From positions 2,522,261 to 2,586,260 of the forward strand of contig NZ_LS999833.1 of assembly GCF_900537175.1 (NCBI RefSeq): 64,000 bases of DNA. The letters are read 5' to 3'. Source of the DNA: Lentilitoribacter sp. Alg239-R112 (GTDB lineage: Bacteria > Pseudomonadota > Alphaproteobacteria > Rhizobiales > Rhizobiaceae). Shown here one piece after another: positions 1-8,590 of this stretch (positions within the stretch are counted from its first letter, which is position 1; every line of letters starts with the position of its first letter). The translations under genes were made by a program, and so were the position numbers. The notes beneath the pieces are model-generated. The model did not search any database. It had not been told where the DNA came from and was given only the letters and a program-made list of their open reading frames with translations.

Positions 1-470
1 ATAACAACATTTACCTTTTGGCGACCTGTTCGCACCCTGTAAAGTGCGCGCCAACCGAACCGAGAGCCACCAATCGCACAGAATAACAACACGGTATAAA
101 TAATCGGTACAGAACGGGGAACAGGAAGGACAAACACTTGATCGGCAACAAACATTACAACAGCAGAAATGAATACACTAAACATAATGGTTCGAAGCGC
201 GCGCGAAGAGATGAAACGGAGAACAGCTCGATAAAGACTTAAGTGAATGAAAAGAAAGATAGTAACAGGTAGTACTATAAATAGAACATTCCAAACATCT
301 GGAGTACTAACAAAGTTAAATCCATCAAGTCGCAAAGCCATCGCGCATGCGAAGCAAGTTATAATCAGAATGCAATCAGAGAGAATTTGCAAGAAGCGCT
401 TATATACGCGATCCAAGCTTAAAAGGCGATCCAAGATACGTTCAAAAAATGATAATTGTTTCAAATTCAT
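1..470 (-). CDS. FlaA1/WbpM-type polysaccharide biosynthesis protein, N-terminal part (cut by window edge)
   Basis: Translation of the reverse strand from the ATG at 470 stays open for 156 codons to the window edge. The protein starts MNLKQLSFFERIL and has about four hydrophobic segments (LSDCILIITCFACAMAL, VLFIVLPVTIFLFIHL, IMFSVFISAVVMFVA, IIYTVLLFCAIGG) followed by the basic stretch RFGWRALYRVRTGR. This layout, with the signature ALRLDG and LYR residues, is the N-terminal membrane domain of FlaA1/CapD/WbpM nucleotide-sugar 4,6-dehydratases, whose Rossmann domain would lie to the left of the window. An AAGG ribosome site lies just upstream of the ATG. It is divergent from the glycosyltransferase at 793 and fits a capsule or O-antigen locus. 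The family call is firm; the exact substrate cannot be seen because the catalytic half is missing. Confidence 0.8.
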   Translation of the reverse strand, partial: MNLKQLSFFERILDRLLSLDRVYKRFLQILSDCILIITCFACAMALRLDGFNFVSTPDVWNVLFIVLPVTIFLFIHLSLYRAVLRFISSRALRTIMFSVFISAVVMFVADQVFVLPVPRSVPIIYTVLLFCAIGGSRFGWRALYRVRTGRQKVNVV

Positions 471-792
471 ACACCTTAGATAGACCATTTATAGTAATCT
501 GAATAGTAAATCCATCTACCAATCCAATTATAACTTCCCCACCCTTCAAAAGGGTATCCTTTATAGCAAATGCCTTTATCTAGAGAATACTTAAGTCAGA
601 CAAACACTACCAAACTCAAATCTAAAAAAATTTCCCGTATTCAATATTTGCTCAAAAAGAATAATCCCCCAAATTATAGTTCATTTCTCATTGGAAATTT
701 TGATTAAATATATTAGAGCTTTATGCGATCTTTGGTAAAAATGAATTAACCCAAGATAATTAAATACTGTAAGCATACCCATAAGGTATAAA
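471..792. other. AT-rich divergent intergenic region
   Basis: About 320 bases between the divergent FlaA1-type gene and the GT25 gene. It is strongly AT-rich and carries no open frame with a ribosome site. It must contain both divergent promoters, but I could not assign a convincing -35/-10 pair to either. Confidence 0.5.
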
Positions 793-1545
793 ATGTCACA
801 CTTCTATGTAATAAATCTCGCACGCTCCAAAGACAGATGGAAAAAATTTACTAAGAACGCTGTTTATTCGAACAAGGCTTTTACCCGCATCGATGCTATC
901 GATGGCAAATTTGTTTCCGAAGACGAATATACCGAATATAACTTGGAATGCTTTCGTAGAAATAATGGTCGCCATCCAAAACCAGGCGAGTACGGTTGTT
1001 ATTCAAGTCATTTAAAGGCACTGAGAGCATTCAATGGAAGCAATTATAGTTCTGCAGTTATCTTGGAAGATGACATAGAAATTGGCGAAGAACAGATCTC
1101 CTTTTGTAACTATTTGGATGAAAACTATACTGAAAAACCATTGCTCATTAAATTAGAAACCAATCGAAAACCTTTTTTTGAACCATTATTAACATCGCCA
1201 AGTGGGCAAGAAATTGGACAATGCTGGTTCGGACCAACTGGCGGCTCAGCGGCTTATTGGATAAACAGATCAGGGGCAACCAAGCTATTGAAGACTATGA
1301 TACCAGGTGACTTACCTTACGATACCATGCTAGAGCGCCCTTGGTATCATGGAGTCCCTACATTTATTACAAGACCAAGCGTCTTCCCTCACCCAACACC
1401 TCCCTACTCTGAAATTGGATTGATTACAGGGGATAAATACAAAAAATTTCCCGCTTATAGGCGTTTGTCAACATTTCTATTTAGAACAAAGGAGTTAGTG
1501 TTGAGGGTTATGAATAGTATTGCAACTCGGAAAATCCCACAATGA
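793..1545 (+). CDS. glycosyltransferase family 25 (LPS-type sugar transferase)
   Basis: A 250-residue cytoplasmic protein starting MSHFYVINLARSKDRW, the usual GT25 opening. The motif VILEDDIEI near residue 95 is the family's metal/nucleotide-sugar DxD-like site, and GPTGGSAAYWINRSGA near residue 147 matches the conserved GT25 region that precedes the second acidic patch. The length is typical of bacterial GT25 enzymes that add galactose or glucose to lipooligosaccharide or capsule. The gene overlaps the next by ATGA, so the two are translationally coupled. Sugar donor and acceptor cannot be read from the sequence. Confidence 0.88.
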   Translation: MSHFYVINLARSKDRWKKFTKNAVYSNKAFTRIDAIDGKFVSEDEYTEYNLECFRRNNGRHPKPGEYGCYSSHLKALRAFNGSNYSSAVILEDDIEIGEEQISFCNYLDENYTEKPLLIKLETNRKPFFEPLLTSPSGQEIGQCWFGPTGGSAAYWINRSGATKLLKTMIPGDLPYDTMLERPWYHGVPTFITRPSVFPHPTPPYSEIGLITGDKYKKFPAYRRLSTFLFRTKELVLRVMNSIATRKIPQ

Positions 1546-2759
1546 AAACTACGGGAAATTACAAGCTTTTTTCTATACGTCAGAAATATGTAGACGCTAT
1601 TCTTATAACGATGATGCCAATTTCATTTCTGTTATACACAAGCGCTCCGTCGATAATAATTTTATTTTTCGCTTTTTTTGGCATGTGGATGATATTTCAG
1701 AAACCAAAATTATTGGACGATAATAGGACGGTTCTTATTAGCAGCGTATCTGTCGCCATGTATATGCTTATCAACATTCTGGTAATTGGGTTTAGTACCG
1801 GAGTTTGGAATGGCTTGAATGATGTATTTCCTCTATATTTCGTTTTAACAATACCAATCATTATAGGGCTAAGCTTAGTCCGAAACTCAATGAAGTACTT
1901 AATTCTTGGCTGTCGAATAGCCGCAATTATATTTGTAATCCTTTCAACATATACTTTAATAGAAAATAGTTCACAGCGTATTGGCTTCGGTACGAACCCG
2001 ATCATTACAGCATATCTGCTAATGATTTACGCTTGCATTAGTAGATTTAGAATAAACAACACGGAGAAAATATGGGTGGGTGGAATATATTTCTACGCTG
2101 GCATTGTAAACGCAATTGCAACAGGTACGCGAATAATAATTGTGTTTTATATCGTTGTTATAATATTAGAATTTTTATTCCTAATTTATAGATTATTCAA
2201 AAAAGAGGATAATGCGAGGAGAAACCTCTTCCTGGCATTTTTTCTGCCAAGCATATTCATCATCCTATGCCTAAATTATGCGGAAGTATTACGTATACAA
2301 AGTACATTAGACGTATTGACCTCTGGCAATATCCTCCTGGATGAAGCAGTAAAATTGCGAGTTTACATGCTGGAATTTGGCTGGAGTACTTTCACACAAA
2401 ACATTTTATTCGGAATAGGTGCCTCCAATATTCACAGCGAACTAAGTGTCTATCTGCAAGAATTGCATAATATTAAGTTTGCAGCCAGACAACTTCATAA
2501 CATGTATATACATGAACTCGCAGCCCATGGCATCATCGGCGCTAGCTTGATACTTTTTTATCATAGTGTGGTTTATAGGGCTATTGCCAGACATTTTAAA
2601 GAATTGCCAGAAACCCATAGCGTGTATCTTCTATTTTTGGGTATTCTAATATTTGGATTAACTGGTTCCTACATAACTGATGACCGGATGGTGTTATTCA
2701 CAATTTTTGTCTTTGCCACATTAATAAAGTCAGCAAAAAGATCTGAACCAAATATCTAG
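1542..2759 (+). CDS. O-antigen ligase/polymerase-like membrane protein (Wzy/WaaL type)
   Basis: A 405-residue protein made almost entirely of hydrophobic segments, about ten to twelve by eye. A larger periplasmic loop lies around residues 255-325 and contains FGIGASNIHSEL and LHNMYIHELAAHGIIGA; histidine-rich short motifs like these are typical of the Wzy_C/O-antigen ligase loop. The start ATG overlaps the stop of the GT25 gene by 4 nt. With the neighbouring FlaA1-type protein, GT25 and GalE it points to assembly of a surface polysaccharide. Sequence alone does not separate polymerase from ligase, because both share this architecture. Confidence 0.72.
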   Translation: MKTTGNYKLFSIRQKYVDAILITMMPISFLLYTSAPSIIILFFAFFGMWMIFQKPKLLDDNRTVLISSVSVAMYMLINILVIGFSTGVWNGLNDVFPLYFVLTIPIIIGLSLVRNSMKYLILGCRIAAIIFVILSTYTLIENSSQRIGFGTNPIITAYLLMIYACISRFRINNTEKIWVGGIYFYAGIVNAIATGTRIIIVFYIVVIILEFLFLIYRLFKKEDNARRNLFLAFFLPSIFIILCLNYAEVLRIQSTLDVLTSGNILLDEAVKLRVYMLEFGWSTFTQNILFGIGASNIHSELSVYLQELHNIKFAARQLHNMYIHELAAHGIIGASLILFYHSVVYRAIARHFKELPETHSVYLLFLGILIFGLTGSYITDDRMVLFTIFVFATLIKSAKRSEPNI

Positions 2760-2783
2760 CACTACGCTACATATGCTAGATAT
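2752..2783. repeat. inverted repeat spanning the stop codon of the polymerase gene
   Basis: ATATCTAGC (2752-2760) and GCTAGATAT (2775-2783) are perfect inverted arms of 9 bp with a 14-nt loop. The left arm includes the TAG stop. No T tract follows on the plus strand, so this is a weak terminator candidate or an mRNA-end hairpin between convergent genes. Confidence 0.45.
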
Positions 2784-2849
2784 CAAAAAAACGATTAGTT
2801 GTTGGTTCAGAAAATCCGCACTAATCAAATTAGCAATCGCCTAAAGGAC

Positions 2850-3845
2850 TTATAATCTTCCGTCTTCTAATATTTTTCTTTCCCAAGCCAATGCGCTTGA
2901 AACTATTTCATCTATATTCGCATGCTGTGCCACCCATCCAGTTCTATCCCGCAGGCGTGACGTATCGGCTATCAAAAAAGGAGGATCCCCAGCTCGGCGG
3001 TTACCATATTTGATATTAAGATCTACACCACTAACCCTTTGGACTGCATCAAGAATTTGCTTGACTGAATGTCCACGCCCATTACCACAATTAAAGATAT
3101 CTGACGCATCTTTCTGAGTCATATAATTCAAAACATCTAAATGAGCGTTGGCTAAATCAGAGACATGAATAAAATCACGAATACACGTACCATCAGGCGT
3201 ATCATAGTCGGTACCATATATTTCTACAGATGGACGTAGCCCCAGAACCGCCTGACAGGCTACTTTGATCAAATGGGTTGCCAAGGGCGCTGACTGACCC
3301 GTCCTAAGGTTTAGATCTGCACCAGCGACATTAAAATACCGTAAGACGGCATAACGAAATCCATGAGACTTTGCAGCATCCGACAGAATTTGTTCTGTCA
3401 TAAGTTTTGAATGACCATAAGGATTAATAGGAATCGTTGGAAAAATCTCTTTAACTCTGCCTCTGTCTGGACTACCGTATACCGCAGCTGTGGATGAAAA
3501 GATAAAACGTTGCACGTTATGTTTCACGCAGGCTTCAATCAAAGCAAGCGAAGCATAGGTGTTATTTCTGTAGTATTTAATAGGATTTTCAACGGATTCA
3601 CCCACTACAATCGAACCTGCAAAATGAATTACTGTGTCTGGTAAGAACTTCTTGAGAACCTGTTCCACTTTAGGTTTATCAACGAGATCCACCTCATAAA
3701 AAATAACTTTGGGTGGTATATTTTCTCTGCGGCCTGTGGACAAATTATCGATAATTGCTACATCATAACCTTGGTCTAGAGCCGCAAGTACCGTCTGACT
3801 GCCAATATATCCGGCACCACCCGTAATTAAAATCTTTTTAGTCAA
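2850..3845 (-). CDS. galE: UDP-glucose 4-epimerase
   Basis: Interconverts UDP-glucose and UDP-galactose, supplying galactosyl donors for the polysaccharide genes beside it. The N-terminal ILITGGAGYIGSQT is the Rossmann NAD-binding glycine motif of extended SDR enzymes. SSTAAVYG and PYGHSK provide the catalytic Ser and the Tyr-x3-Lys pair, and RYFNVAGA is the conserved GalE segment. No ATG is available: I prefer the TTG at 3845 (protein TKKILITGG..., 331 residues) because it places the Rossmann motif at the usual distance from the N terminus and has GGGG seven bases upstream. A TTG at 3875 would add ten residues. The gene is convergent with the glycosyltransferase operon. Confidence 0.9.
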   Translation of the reverse strand: MTKKILITGGAGYIGSQTVLAALDQGYDVAIIDNLSTGRRENIPPKVIFYEVDLVDKPKVEQVLKKFLPDTVIHFAGSIVVGESVENPIKYYRNNTYASLALIEACVKHNVQRFIFSSTAAVYGSPDRGRVKEIFPTIPINPYGHSKLMTEQILSDAAKSHGFRYAVLRYFNVAGADLNLRTGQSAPLATHLIKVACQAVLGLRPSVEIYGTDYDTPDGTCIRDFIHVSDLANAHLDVLNYMTQKDASDIFNCGNGRGHSVKQILDAVQRVSGVDLNIKYGNRRAGDPPFLIADTSRLRDRTGWVAQHANIDEIVSSALAWERKILEDGRL

Positions 3846-4011
3846 ATAAAACCCCAAAAAACTACGTTTCAACAAACGCTCACAACTACTTTGACATCAG
3901 TATTGTTGGATGAACTACGAGGAAATGGGACGTAAAACATCAGTTTGGACGAACCCTACCATCAAAACAGCCCTTTTAAACACAGAAAGCAATCCATATT
4001 CTACATATTAT

Positions 4012-4089
4012 TTAATGGCTATGGGTATCGACTTGAACACCAATAACTAAATTTTCTTCTGACACATATTCGAAAATTTCATATTTTAC
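4012..4089 (-). pseudogene. possible remnant of a CcdB-type toxin gene
   Basis: Directly after the antitoxin, in the frame shifted by one base, 25 codons read VKYEIFEYVSEENLVIGVQV followed by DTHSH and a stop. The pattern x-Y/F-x-V/I-Y/F-x-Y...VQ-x-D resembles the first strand and the conserved DVQSD segment of CcdB. A full CcdB needs about 100 codons and only about 210 bases separate the antitoxin from galE, so if this is ccdB it is a truncated fragment. The identification rests on one short stretch and is tentative. Confidence 0.3.
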
Positions 4090-4301
4090 CATCTAAATAA
4101 TCTATCTGAATACAAAGGTAATTCACGTCCTTCAACAAAATCATTTGAGCTTTGAATAGCTGTTTGATTTTCAATTTTCCATTGTGGAACTTTAAGCTTA
4201 CTCACTGCTTGGACAATACCGATTTCTACCGCTTCAGATAAATTGATATTCAGGTCTTTTGCAGTCAATAGTACTGCGCTATCAATTGACATGTTCGTCA
4301 C
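4086..4301 (-). CDS. ccdA: CcdA-family antitoxin, apparently orphaned
   Basis: A 71-residue protein with the CcdA layout: a short strand-forming N terminus (VTNMSID), an AKDLNINLSEAVEIGI segment like the ribbon-helix-helix region, then the toxin-binding tail with WKIENQTAI, NDFVE, LPL and a terminal RLF. In F-plasmid CcdA the tail W-x-x-EN is conserved. The only start candidates are GTG at 4301 and ATG at 4292. The open frame upstream (DQTRQK before VTNMSID) looks like more of the family N terminus without a start codon, so the gene may have lost its original start. No intact ccdB follows. It could be a free antitoxin or a decaying module. Confidence 0.62.
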   Translation of the reverse strand: MTNMSIDSAVLLTAKDLNINLSEAVEIGIVQAVSKLKVPQWKIENQTAIQSSNDFVEGRELPLYSDRLFRW

Positions 4302-4846
4302 TTTTTGTCGGGTTTGGTCTCATATTGTGCGTCACCATATCATTCATCAAAGTTAAGCTGCAACATTGTTACCATGATAAGTCAGAGTCAAAAATTTCTT
4401 TTGGCAAATCAGAAGACAGTTTTTTCTAGCACACTCCTAGCACAGCAAAAGCAAGCTATTGAAACCACTGAAGAATATAGCCGGTTACCATATTTGCCAA
4501 GGTTAAGGTCGAGCGCTTGAACCGCTTCACCCGCTCCAATTTTCTCTATAATTACAATGACTTATATAATCACTTAACAAAGCCATGTACTAAGCTATTT
4601 GCTAGCACTGTGTTAGCACAGTCACTGACCCTTACACTTTTTTGGTGCGGGGTATTTGGGTGTAGTTCAAATCATTGGTTGATTTTGCTTTTGGCGGGAA
4701 ACAATCTAGCACATCGCTAATACATTGGTGTTTTGAACGCTTTCAATAACGCTTAGCAATGCTGCTAAACTATTTGTATTTGTGTGAAATCTCAAATATT
4801 GGTCAAACTTAACAATAACTTGGCGATGTAAAACAGGACTGCGTAA
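4302..4846. other. 545-base gene-free stretch with repeats
   Basis: Lies between the antitoxin and the 3' end of the ABC ATPase gene. Two short plus-strand frames exist but have no ribosome sites and no family resemblance. The content that stands out is the set of TAGCAC pairs listed separately and two copies of CTAA(G/A)CTATTTG (4590-4601 and 4765-4776). Confidence 0.5.
4427..4723. repeat. three TAGCAC pairs with an 11-bp period
   Basis: TAGCAC occurs at 4427 and 4438, again at 4603 and 4614, and at 4707 followed by TAATAC at 4718. In each pair the half-sites are in direct orientation 11 bp apart, about one helical turn. The first two pairs continue with AG and are preceded by TTT(T/G)C. 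A fourth, weak copy (TAGCAA) is at 4754. Direct half-sites on one DNA face suggest a multimeric DNA-binding protein; the identity is unknown. Confidence 0.55.
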
Positions 4847-6667
4847 CTACTCAATCAAGCCTTCAATTCCATCGTGTTCCGCATATAGATGCCCATTACC
4901 GCAATCTAATATAGTCGGTCGAAAGGATTTTATATCCTCAAGTTTAAGTTCACTTATTTTCGAGGGCAAAAATCTAAGTCTTGACGCTGGATCGAGAGGT
5001 GACATCCCTTGCCCCTTTAGTTTGATCCGCCTCCGGTTTCGCTCAATTTTCGGATCTGGTATAGGAACAGCAGAGATTAACTGCTTGGTATATGGGTGTT
5101 GCGGATTTTCAAACATCTCGTCGTTTGTTGCAAGCTCAAGCATGTTGCCAAGATACATTACAAGGATTCGATCAGAGATATCTCTAACGACAGATAAGTC
5201 GTGAGAGATAAATAACATGGATAATCCCATTTCTTTCTGCAAGTCTCTTAGCAATTCGATGATTTGCGCCTGAATGGACACATCAAGAGCCGATACGGCT
5301 TCATCGCAAATCACAAGTTTCGGGTTCATGATCACAGCTCTTGCAATCCCGACACGTTGATTTTGACCACCTGACAATTCATGCGGATAGCGATTGATCA
5401 TCGAGGATGGTAGACCCACTCGTTCCATCATCTCGCAGACGCGTTTCTTGCGCTCCTCCGCCGACATTTCAGGAGCAAAAATTCGCATTGGTTCCATAAT
5501 AGACGAACCAATTGTCATCGACGGATTAAGGCTGGCCATCGGGTCTTGGAAGACAATTTGCAAGTCACGTCGCTGCGCGCGCAACTCGTCTTCATTCATA
5601 TCCGTGAGATTGTTACCAAGCCACGATACACTTCCCGCATTGGCTGAAACTAACTGTAACACAGCGCGGGCGAGAGTTGATTTTCCACTTCCCGATTCAC
5701 CAACAATACCGAGCGTTTCGCCTCTATTAAGATTAAAGCTGACGCCATCCACGGCCTTCAAATCAATTGGTCGCGAGAAAAGGCCAGTAGGAATACCGAA
5801 ACTGACATTTAAATTTTCAACAGACAGGAACTCTTTTGTGGTTGTATTATTTTGAATGGTGCTTTTTTTGTCGCCGCGTGGTTCATCAATTCTTGGCATC
5901 GCGTCAAGCAACATACGAGTGTAGTCTTCTTTTGGTTTAGCAAATATGTCTTCGGTCAATCCAGCCTCTACATATTGACCATGGCGCATTACTTGAATCC
6001 GGTCACACATTCTCGCTACCACACCCATGTCATGCGTAATCAGAACAATAGCCGTTCCTTGATCTTTCCGCAGCGTATCCATGATATCAAGAATTTCAGC
6101 CTGAATGGTTACATCAAGCGCAGTCGTTGGTTCATCAGCTATCAAAACATCTGGATTGCATAACATAGCCATTGCGATCATCACCCGTTGGCGCATACCG
6201 CCAGACAGTTCGAATGGGTATTGTTTTAATCTGCGCTTAGCTTCGGGTATTTGTACTCGGTTAAGCCATTCCAAACATTTAGCATTGGCGTCTGCATCGT
6301 TCATGTTTTGATGAAGTGACAATACTTCACGCATCTGGTCGCCAATGCGCATGTGAGGCGTGAGTGATGTAAGCGGATCCTGGAAGATCATTGATATTTT
6401 TGATCCGCGAATTTTATTAAGCGTCTTTAGGTCTAAATCCAGTAAATTTTGACCTCTAAAGTCGATCTTACCACGCATTCTGCCGTTTTTGCTCAATAGG
6501 CCCATTGCGGCCAAAAAAGTCTGACTTTTTCCAGAGCCTGATTCACCAACCACACCGAGACATTCACCCGCATCAATGTGGCAATCTATGCCCTTAACAG
6601 CCTCGACAACGCCATCTGTGGTATCAAAATCAACATAAAGATCTTCTATTGTAAGTAATCGGGTCAT
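4847..6667 (-). CDS. Opp/Dpp-type ABC importer, fused double ATPase
   Basis: Energises the importer encoded upstream. Two complete ATPase domains lie in one 606-residue chain, equivalent to DppD plus DppF (GsiA/YejF arrangement). Domain 1 has Walker A GESGSGKS, signature LSGGMRQRV and Walker B VLIADEPT. Domain 2, starting near residue 280, has GESGSGKST, LSGGQNQRV and LVICDEAV, where Ala replaces the usual Pro-Thr after the Walker B Glu. Each half ends with the HDM/HDL switch histidine. The start is the ATG at 6667 (MTRLLTIEDLYVDF), 22 nt after the permease stop; a longer frame would overlap that gene. The tail contains PLDPAS, a degenerate form of the oligopeptide-binding C-terminal motif. 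Confidence 0.9.
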   Translation of the reverse strand: MTRLLTIEDLYVDFDTTDGVVEAVKGIDCHIDAGECLGVVGESGSGKSQTFLAAMGLLSKNGRMRGKIDFRGQNLLDLDLKTLNKIRGSKISMIFQDPLTSLTPHMRIGDQMREVLSLHQNMNDADANAKCLEWLNRVQIPEAKRRLKQYPFELSGGMRQRVMIAMAMLCNPDVLIADEPTTALDVTIQAEILDIMDTLRKDQGTAIVLITHDMGVVARMCDRIQVMRHGQYVEAGLTEDIFAKPKEDYTRMLLDAMPRIDEPRGDKKSTIQNNTTTKEFLSVENLNVSFGIPTGLFSRPIDLKAVDGVSFNLNRGETLGIVGESGSGKSTLARAVLQLVSANAGSVSWLGNNLTDMNEDELRAQRRDLQIVFQDPMASLNPSMTIGSSIMEPMRIFAPEMSAEERKKRVCEMMERVGLPSSMINRYPHELSGGQNQRVGIARAVIMNPKLVICDEAVSALDVSIQAQIIELLRDLQKEMGLSMLFISHDLSVVRDISDRILVMYLGNMLELATNDEMFENPQHPYTKQLISAVPIPDPKIERNRRRIKLKGQGMSPLDPASRLRFLPSKISELKLEDIKSFRPTILDCGNGHLYAEHDGIEGLIE

Positions 6668-6689
6668 TGCTTCTGATCCATCATCATTA

Positions 6690-7595
6690 TTAGTCTTTTG
6701 TATCGAACGCATCGCGCAGGCCATCGCCAATGAAGAGTAAACTCAACAGCAACAAAATAAGAAATCCAGCAGGGAACCAGAGCAACCATGGCAGCACTTC
6801 CAGAACATCAGCCCCTTCTGAAATAAGTGTCCCTAGCGAAGTTAATGGCTCTTGAACACCAAACCCTAAATAGGACAGAAAACTCTCTGTAACCACAATT
6901 TCAGGAATGGTCAGCGCTGCATAAATCACAACAGGGCCAGTTAGATTGGGAACTATATGACGAAAAACGATGCCAAATGTACTGCGACCAGATGCACGCG
7001 CTGCTTCCACAAACTCGCGGTTCTTCAAAGACAGGGTCTGTCCACGCACGATCCTAGCCATCGTCAACCATTCAAGCGCACCAATAGCTGCAAATAGCAG
7101 GTAAACATTTCGCCCAAATATGACCATCAAGAGTATTACAAATAAGATGTACGGGAGAGCATACATAATATCTACAAACCGCATCATAGCTTGGTCAACA
7201 CGTCCGCCTACATATCCGGCGATCGCACCATAAGAAACTCCAATGACGATCGATACAAATGTCGCAACGACCGCAACTGCAAGCGAAACCTGCGTCCCAT
7301 AGAAAGTCCTAGCCAGAAGATCACGGCCATTTTGATCTGTACCGAAATAATGCCCCGTTTCGATTGATGGCGCTATTCGAAATGCGTTCCAATCCGGATC
7401 TTCGTAATTGTAGGGAAGAAGCATAGGACCAATAAACGCAGCCAAAATAAGTATCGATAAAACAATGATTGCAATCATTGAGGCTTTGTTACGTCTTAGA
7501 CGTGTTAGAGCTTCTTGCCAGAGGGAACGTCCGGTAATTTCTTCATTCTCAATTGCACCATCAATAATTGATTTTTTAATAGATCGTAAAATCAT
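6690..7595 (-). CDS. ABC importer permease, DppC/OppC type
   Basis: A 301-residue inner-membrane protein with a cytoplasmic N-terminal arm, a first membrane span (MIAIIVLSILILAAFIGPM), a periplasmic loop containing HYFGTDQNGRDLLAR (the OppC_N hallmark GTDxxGRD), and five further spans. The coupling-helix EAA motif is EAARASGRSTFGIVFRHIVPN. Its ATG overlaps the upstream permease stop by 4 nt, so the two subunits are translationally coupled. Together with 7592-8515 it forms the channel. Confidence 0.92.
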   Translation of the reverse strand: MILRSIKKSIIDGAIENEEITGRSLWQEALTRLRRNKASMIAIIVLSILILAAFIGPMLLPYNYEDPDWNAFRIAPSIETGHYFGTDQNGRDLLARTFYGTQVSLAVAVVATFVSIVIGVSYGAIAGYVGGRVDQAMMRFVDIMYALPYILFVILLMVIFGRNVYLLFAAIGALEWLTMARIVRGQTLSLKNREFVEAARASGRSTFGIVFRHIVPNLTGPVVIYAALTIPEIVVTESFLSYLGFGVQEPLTSLGTLISEGADVLEVLPWLLWFPAGFLILLLLSLLFIGDGLRDAFDTKD

Positions 7596-8515
7596 CTAGA
7601 CCTCACTCTCGGGTCAAGCCACGCGTAAAAAATGTCAACGAGGAGGTTAAGGATTAAAATAAGAACCATGTAAAACACCACTGTTCCCAACACCATGCCG
7701 TAATCACGACTTAACGCCGCATTGATAAAATAGCGACCAATACCAGGAAGTCCAAATATGGTTTCAACCACCAGAGACCCAGTTAGCAAGTAGCTAGCGG
7801 CTGGCCCCAGATAAGATAAAACAGGCATAAGTGCAGGTCTAAGCGCATGACGCAGAACGATCATCGGTGACCCTAACCCTTTTGATCTGGCGGTCCGAAT
7901 AAAGTTCGAAGACAAAACCTCAATCATCGACCCCCGCATAAGCCTTGAAATTCGCGCAATATGTGGAAAGGCAAGAACTGCAACGGGTAAAACAAGATAG
8001 CGAGCTGATCCGTCACCCCAGCCACCTACTGGCAACCAATCCAATTCGATTCCAAAAAATAACTGCAATATAGGTGCCAGCAAAAAGTTGGGAATTACCA
8101 AACCTAACAAGATTATGGCTGCGATAAAGTGATCACCAAATGCATTGCGATTTAATGCGCCATACACACCTGCAAGAACACCAAAAAAAATAGATATGAA
8201 AAAAGCCGTGCCACCCAAAATAAGAGTAAATGGCAAACCAATTCCTATTTGTTCTGCAACTGTGAAATCTTCCGTTGTGAAAGACGGGCCTAAATCGCCC
8301 TGCAGTACATCGGTTATATAAATAAAATATTGCTGCATAAGAGGCTTATCCAGATTGTAATGCGCGGCAAGGTTTTCCTTAACCGCCTCTGGCATTGGCC
8401 GCTCTTCATCGAAAGGGCCTCCAGGCGCGAGCCGAAGAACAAAGAAACAGACTGTTATTGCGATCCATAGAACAGGAAGTGCCGTTAGGGATCTGCGAAG
8501 TGCATAGCTGAACAT
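7592..8515 (-). CDS. ABC importer permease, DppB/OppB type
   Basis: A 307-residue membrane protein. MFSYALRRSLTALPVLWIAITVCFFVLRLAPGGPF is the classic OppB opening span followed by the PGGP motif. The EAA loop reads RTARSKGLGSPMIVLRHALRPA, and the C-terminal part has VETIFGLPGIGRY, conserved in the BPD_transp_1 family. About six membrane spans are visible. It partners the DppC-type protein, with which it overlaps. A stable hairpin separates it from the upstream binding-protein gene, which would favour higher binding-protein mRNA levels. Confidence 0.92.
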   Translation of the reverse strand: MFSYALRRSLTALPVLWIAITVCFFVLRLAPGGPFDEERPMPEAVKENLAAHYNLDKPLMQQYFIYITDVLQGDLGPSFTTEDFTVAEQIGIGLPFTLILGGTAFFISIFFGVLAGVYGALNRNAFGDHFIAAIILLGLVIPNFLLAPILQLFFGIELDWLPVGGWGDGSARYLVLPVAVLAFPHIARISRLMRGSMIEVLSSNFIRTARSKGLGSPMIVLRHALRPALMPVLSYLGPAASYLLTGSLVVETIFGLPGIGRYFINAALSRDYGMVLGTVVFYMVLILILNLLVDIFYAWLDPRVRSR

Positions 8516-8532
8516 AGGCGTTTAACATCCCG

Positions 8533-8566
8533 TCAGCCCGAATTTATATAATGCAATTCGGGCTGA
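8533..8566. promoter_or_regulatory. intercistronic hairpin between binding protein and permease
   Basis: TCAGCCCGAATT (8533-8544) and AATTCGGGCTGA (8555-8566) form a perfect 12-bp stem with a 10-nt loop. No T tract follows in the direction of transcription, so a processing or mRNA-stabilising stem-loop is more likely than full termination. This is common downstream of ABC binding-protein genes. Confidence 0.7.
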
Positions 8567-8590
8567 TAAGAAGTTCCAATTTAGAAGTTA

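Noticed and set aside
247..483. Open frame of 78 codons on the plus strand
   Set aside because: It is antisense to the FlaA1-type membrane protein, highly basic, and has no family resemblance or ribosome site.
4305..4720. Two plus-strand frames sharing the peptide F-S/A-S-T-L/V-L-A-Q
   Set aside because: The shared peptide is produced by the TAGCAC DNA repeats read in the same frame; neither frame has a ribosome site or homology.
4427..4723. TAGCAC half-sites as a CIRCE/HrcA operator
   Set aside because: CIRCE is an inverted repeat (TTAGCACTC-N9-GAGTGCTAA); these are direct repeats and no chaperone operon follows.
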